A stretch of 64,000 nt of DNA, taken from assembly GCA_963792405.1 (NCBI GenBank), contig CAWBVU010000005.1, positions 62,001 through 126,000 on the forward strand, written 5' to 3'. The stretch comes from SZUA-442 sp963792405. GTDB lineage: Bacteria; Actinomycetota; Acidimicrobiia; Spongiisociales; UBA5794. Made by a program: the position numbers and the translations under genes. Positions 62,091-64,000 of this stretch are shown here, piece by piece (position 1 is the stretch's first letter; every line of letters starts with the position of its first letter). Below the pieces are notes generated by a model. It saw only the letters and a program-made list of their open reading frames with translations. It did not search any database and was not told the origin of the DNA.

Positions 62091-62830
62091 CGCACCGCCT
62101 CCGGATCCAGCCACTCGCCGCGACGCCTGGCGCTGGCGAGGCGGATGATGATGCTGGTGTCGTGCACCATCTCACCGACCGCCTTGCCCTGATAGGAGAG
62201 GGCACCCGTGGGGCACACGACGACGCACTTGCCGCACCAGGTGCACGACGTCGCCTCGCCCCACGGCACGTCCATGTCGGTGACGAGGGTCGCCTGGGCC
62301 CCTCGGTAGGCGACGTCCCAGACGTGTGCGCCCTCGATCTCGTCGCACACGCGCACGCAGCGGGTGCAGAGGATGCATCGGTTGGGGTCGAACACGTACT
62401 TGGGGTGGGAGGCGTCGACGGCCCTGCGGGGCGCCTGGTAGTCGAAGCGCACGTGATCCATGTGGGTCACCACCGCGACGTCCTGGAGCTCACAGTTGCC
62501 GTTCACGACGCACACGGCGCAGACGTGGTTGCCCTCTGCGAACAGCAGCTCAACGATGGCCTTGCGATGGGCGCGGAGCTCGGGGGTGTCCGTCCTGATC
62601 TCCATGTCCGCGGCGAGGGCAGTGGCACATGCGGGCCTGAGCCTGTGGTCCTCCGCGACCTGCACGACGCACATCCTGCAACCGCCCCATACCGAGAGGC
62701 CCTCCAGGTAGCACAGTGAAGGGATCGGGACTCCCAGCCGCCGTGCGGCCTCCATGACGGTCTCGTCCGCGTACGCCTCGTACTCGACGCCGTCGAAGGT
62801 GACGTCCACGGTTGCGCGTCGTTCACGCAT
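62087..62830 (-). CDS. hoxU: hydrogenase diaphorase subunit HoxU
   Basis: 247 residues. An N-terminal 2Fe-2S domain (PSLCYLEGLSVWGGCRMC and RPACATAL), a middle HxxxC..C set (HVCAVCVVNGNCELQ) and two 4Fe-4S motifs (NRCILCTRCVRVC and CTWCGKCVVVCPTGAL) match the HoxU/NuoG-like subunit linking HoxF to HoxY. Overlaps hoxY by 4 bases and hoxF by 8 bases. Confidence 0.94.
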   Translation of the reverse strand: MRERRATVDVTFDGVEYEAYADETVMEAARRLGVPIPSLCYLEGLSVWGGCRMCVVQVAEDHRLRPACATALAADMEIRTDTPELRAHRKAIVELLFAEGNHVCAVCVVNGNCELQDVAVVTHMDHVRFDYQAPRRAVDASHPKYVFDPNRCILCTRCVRVCDEIEGAHVWDVAYRGAQATLVTDMDVPWGEATSCTWCGKCVVVCPTGALSYQGKAVGEMVHDTSIIIRLASARRRGEWLDPEAVR

Positions 62831-64000
62831 CGACGACCTCCAGGCCCGAACCGACGAGGAGATCCTCGTACTCCCTTCCGAAGTACTGCAGCGTGCTCAG
62901 CACGGGATTCGGCGCCGACTGTCCGAGGCCGCACAGGCTCGTGTCGCGCACGGTCGCACACAGCTGTTCGAGGTGCCGAAGGTCGGTCCACGTGCCGCGC
63001 CCGCCCGTGATCCGCTCGAGGAGCGTGTGGATCTGCACGGTGCCCGCCCGACAGGGCGTGCACTTGCCGCAGCTCTCGTCCATGCAGAACTCCATGAAGA
63101 ACTTGGCGACGTCGGGCATCGAGACGGTGTCGTCCATCACGATCAGGCCACCGGACCCCATGATCGAGCCGAGCTGGCGCAGGCTGTCGTAGTCGACGGG
63201 GGTGTCGAGGAACTCGGCGGGGATGCACCCACCCGACGGCCCACCGGTCTGGGCGGCCTTGAACGTGCCCCCGTCGGGGATGCCTCCGCCGATGTCCTCG
63301 ACGATGGTGCGCAGGGTGATGCCCATGGGCACCTCGATGAGGCCGATGTTGACCAGGTCGCCCGCGAGGGCGAAGACCTTGGTGCCGGTGCTCTCCGACG
63401 TCCCGATGGAGGCGAACCAATCCGCGCCCTTCGTGATGATCGTCGGGATGTTGGCGAGGGTCTCGACGTTGTTGATCATCGTCGGCTTCCCCCACAGCCC
63501 TGCCTCGGTCGGGTACGGCGGGCGAAGCCGAGGGGTTCCCCTCCTGCCCTCGATCGACGCCATCAGCGCCGTCTCCTCACCACAGACGAACGCCCCGGCA
63601 CCGATCCGGACCTCCACCTCGAGGTCGAAGTCCGTCTCGAGGATGCGCCGCCCGAGGAGGCGGTTGCGCCGTGCCACCCGGATGGCCCTGTCGAGCCGTT
63701 CGACGGCGCGCGGGTACTCCGCCCGCACGTAGATGAAGGCACGAGAGGCACCGGTGGCGTAGGCGGCGATCGCGATGCCCTCGATGAGTCGATGGGGATC
63801 GTCCTCCATGACGGTGCGGTCCATGTAGGCGCCGGGATCGCCCTCATCGCCGTTCGCCACCACGTACTTCTGATCCGAGACCGCCTTGGCGAGCAGGGAC
63901 CACTTGCTGCCGGTCGGATACCCCGCACCGCCGCGTCCCCGTATGCGGGATGCCGCGACTTCCTGCACCACCGCTTCGGGCGTCATCTCCGTGAGCACCT
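62823..64000 (-). CDS. hoxF: hydrogenase diaphorase subunit HoxF (5' end beyond window)
   Basis: The frame is open to the right edge; about 392 residues are visible, without its natural start. FMN site GDEGDPGAYMDR, NADH site GAGAFVCGEETALMASIEG and the RGRGGAGYPTGSKW motif near the edge are all present. The C-terminal 4Fe-4S site is ESCGKCTPCRAGT with a further cysteine in SLCGLGQS. It is the NAD-binding diaphorase that passes electrons to the hydrogenase. Confidence 0.95.
   Translation of the reverse strand, partial: VLTEMTPEAVVQEVAASRIRGRGGAGYPTGSKWSLLAKAVSDQKYVVANGDEGDPGAYMDRTVMEDDPHRLIEGIAIAAYATGASRAFIYVRAEYPRAVERLDRAIRVARRNRLLGRRILETDFDLEVEVRIGAGAFVCGEETALMASIEGRRGTPRLRPPYPTEAGLWGKPTMINNVETLANIPTIITKGADWFASIGTSESTGTKVFALAGDLVNIGLIEVPMGITLRTIVEDIGGGIPDGGTFKAAQTGGPSGGCIPAEFLDTPVDYDSLRQLGSIMGSGGLIVMDDTVSMPDVAKFFMEFCMDESCGKCTPCRAGTVQIHTLLERITGGRGTWTDLRHLEQLCATVRDTSLCGLGQSAPNPVLSTLQYFGREYEDLLVGSGLEVVDA

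Noticed and set aside
60042..62192. 716-residue plus-strand frame across the hydrogenase genes
   Set aside because: Antisense to hoxH and hoxY, which have complete cofactor motifs.
1..64000. CRISPR arrays, tRNA/rRNA genes, transposases or integrases
   Set aside because: No regular short repeats with spacers, no tRNA-like cloverleaf or TPsiC motif in context, and no transposase or integrase motifs were seen.

Overview
The window is high-GC DNA with strong G/C third-position bias. It is densely packed, with many ATGA, GTGA and TGATG stop/start overlaps, and it encodes F420-type flavoenzymes (a DDN-like nitroreductase and a PPOX oxidoreductase), a BTAD/SARP regulator, a DUF58/MoxR/VWA operon and several class III cyclases. 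This points to an actinobacterium, most plausibly of the Acidimicrobiia type; the assignment is an inference from gene content. No rRNA, tRNA, CRISPR array, prophage or insertion sequence was seen.

Layout. 1-2163: 3' end of an M29 aminopeptidase, then a SipW-type signal peptidase with a TasA-like secreted protein. 2747-10412: a membrane adenylate cyclase, an OmpR/histidine kinase pair, and a translationally coupled trypsin-like protease/MoxR/DUF58/VWA operon. 10387-14391 (minus): DDN-like enzyme, lipoprotein, small membrane protein behind an 11-bp-phased repeat operator, DUF4386 protein and a frameshifted quinone oxidoreductase divergent from its TetR regulator. 15299-19523: a TPR-LuxR regulator, a CzcO-like flavoprotein and an atypical ClC channel. 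19948-25470: a SpoIIAA-like protein, an ECF sigma factor overlapping a membrane-anchored repeat protein that resembles an anti-sigma/receptor, secreted proteins, a SARP regulator and two micro-genes. 25630-29462 (minus): the complete AmmeMemoRadiSam trio followed by a second flavoprotein. 29732-34485: cysteine synthase-like enzyme, small membrane proteins and a B12-type radical SAM protein. 34669-40204: two large multidomain class III cyclases. 40266-49087: amidohydrolase, HAD phosphatase, P-loop kinase, broken NUDIX gene, GbsR-ABC-FtsX efflux operon, arginase-family enzyme and PPOX enzyme. 49106-52697 (minus): an overlapping operon of three small membrane-anchored proteins, ApbE, a ferric-reductase-like membrane protein and an EEP-family enzyme, which looks like a flavin-based transmembrane electron-transfer module. 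52987-58912: housekeeping genes typA, glutamate dehydrogenase, DUF2237 and recQ. 59037-64000: a NUDIX hydrolase and, on the minus strand, hoxF-U-Y-H plus maturation protease, a NAD-linked [NiFe] hydrogenase operon running off the right edge.

How it fits together. The window is rich in signalling: three class III cyclases, a two-component system, ECF sigma/receptor, LuxR, SARP, TetR and GbsR regulators. It is also rich in redox chemistry: hydrogenase, ApbE/ferric reductase, two FMO-like flavoproteins and F420 enzymes. One TPR-type sensor module appears twice, once fused to a LuxR output and once to a cyclase.

Caveat. Five single-base indels disrupt four otherwise intact genes (at about 14095, 43677, 43775, 50469 and 52619). 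This pattern fits residual sequencing or assembly indels at least as well as true gene decay.
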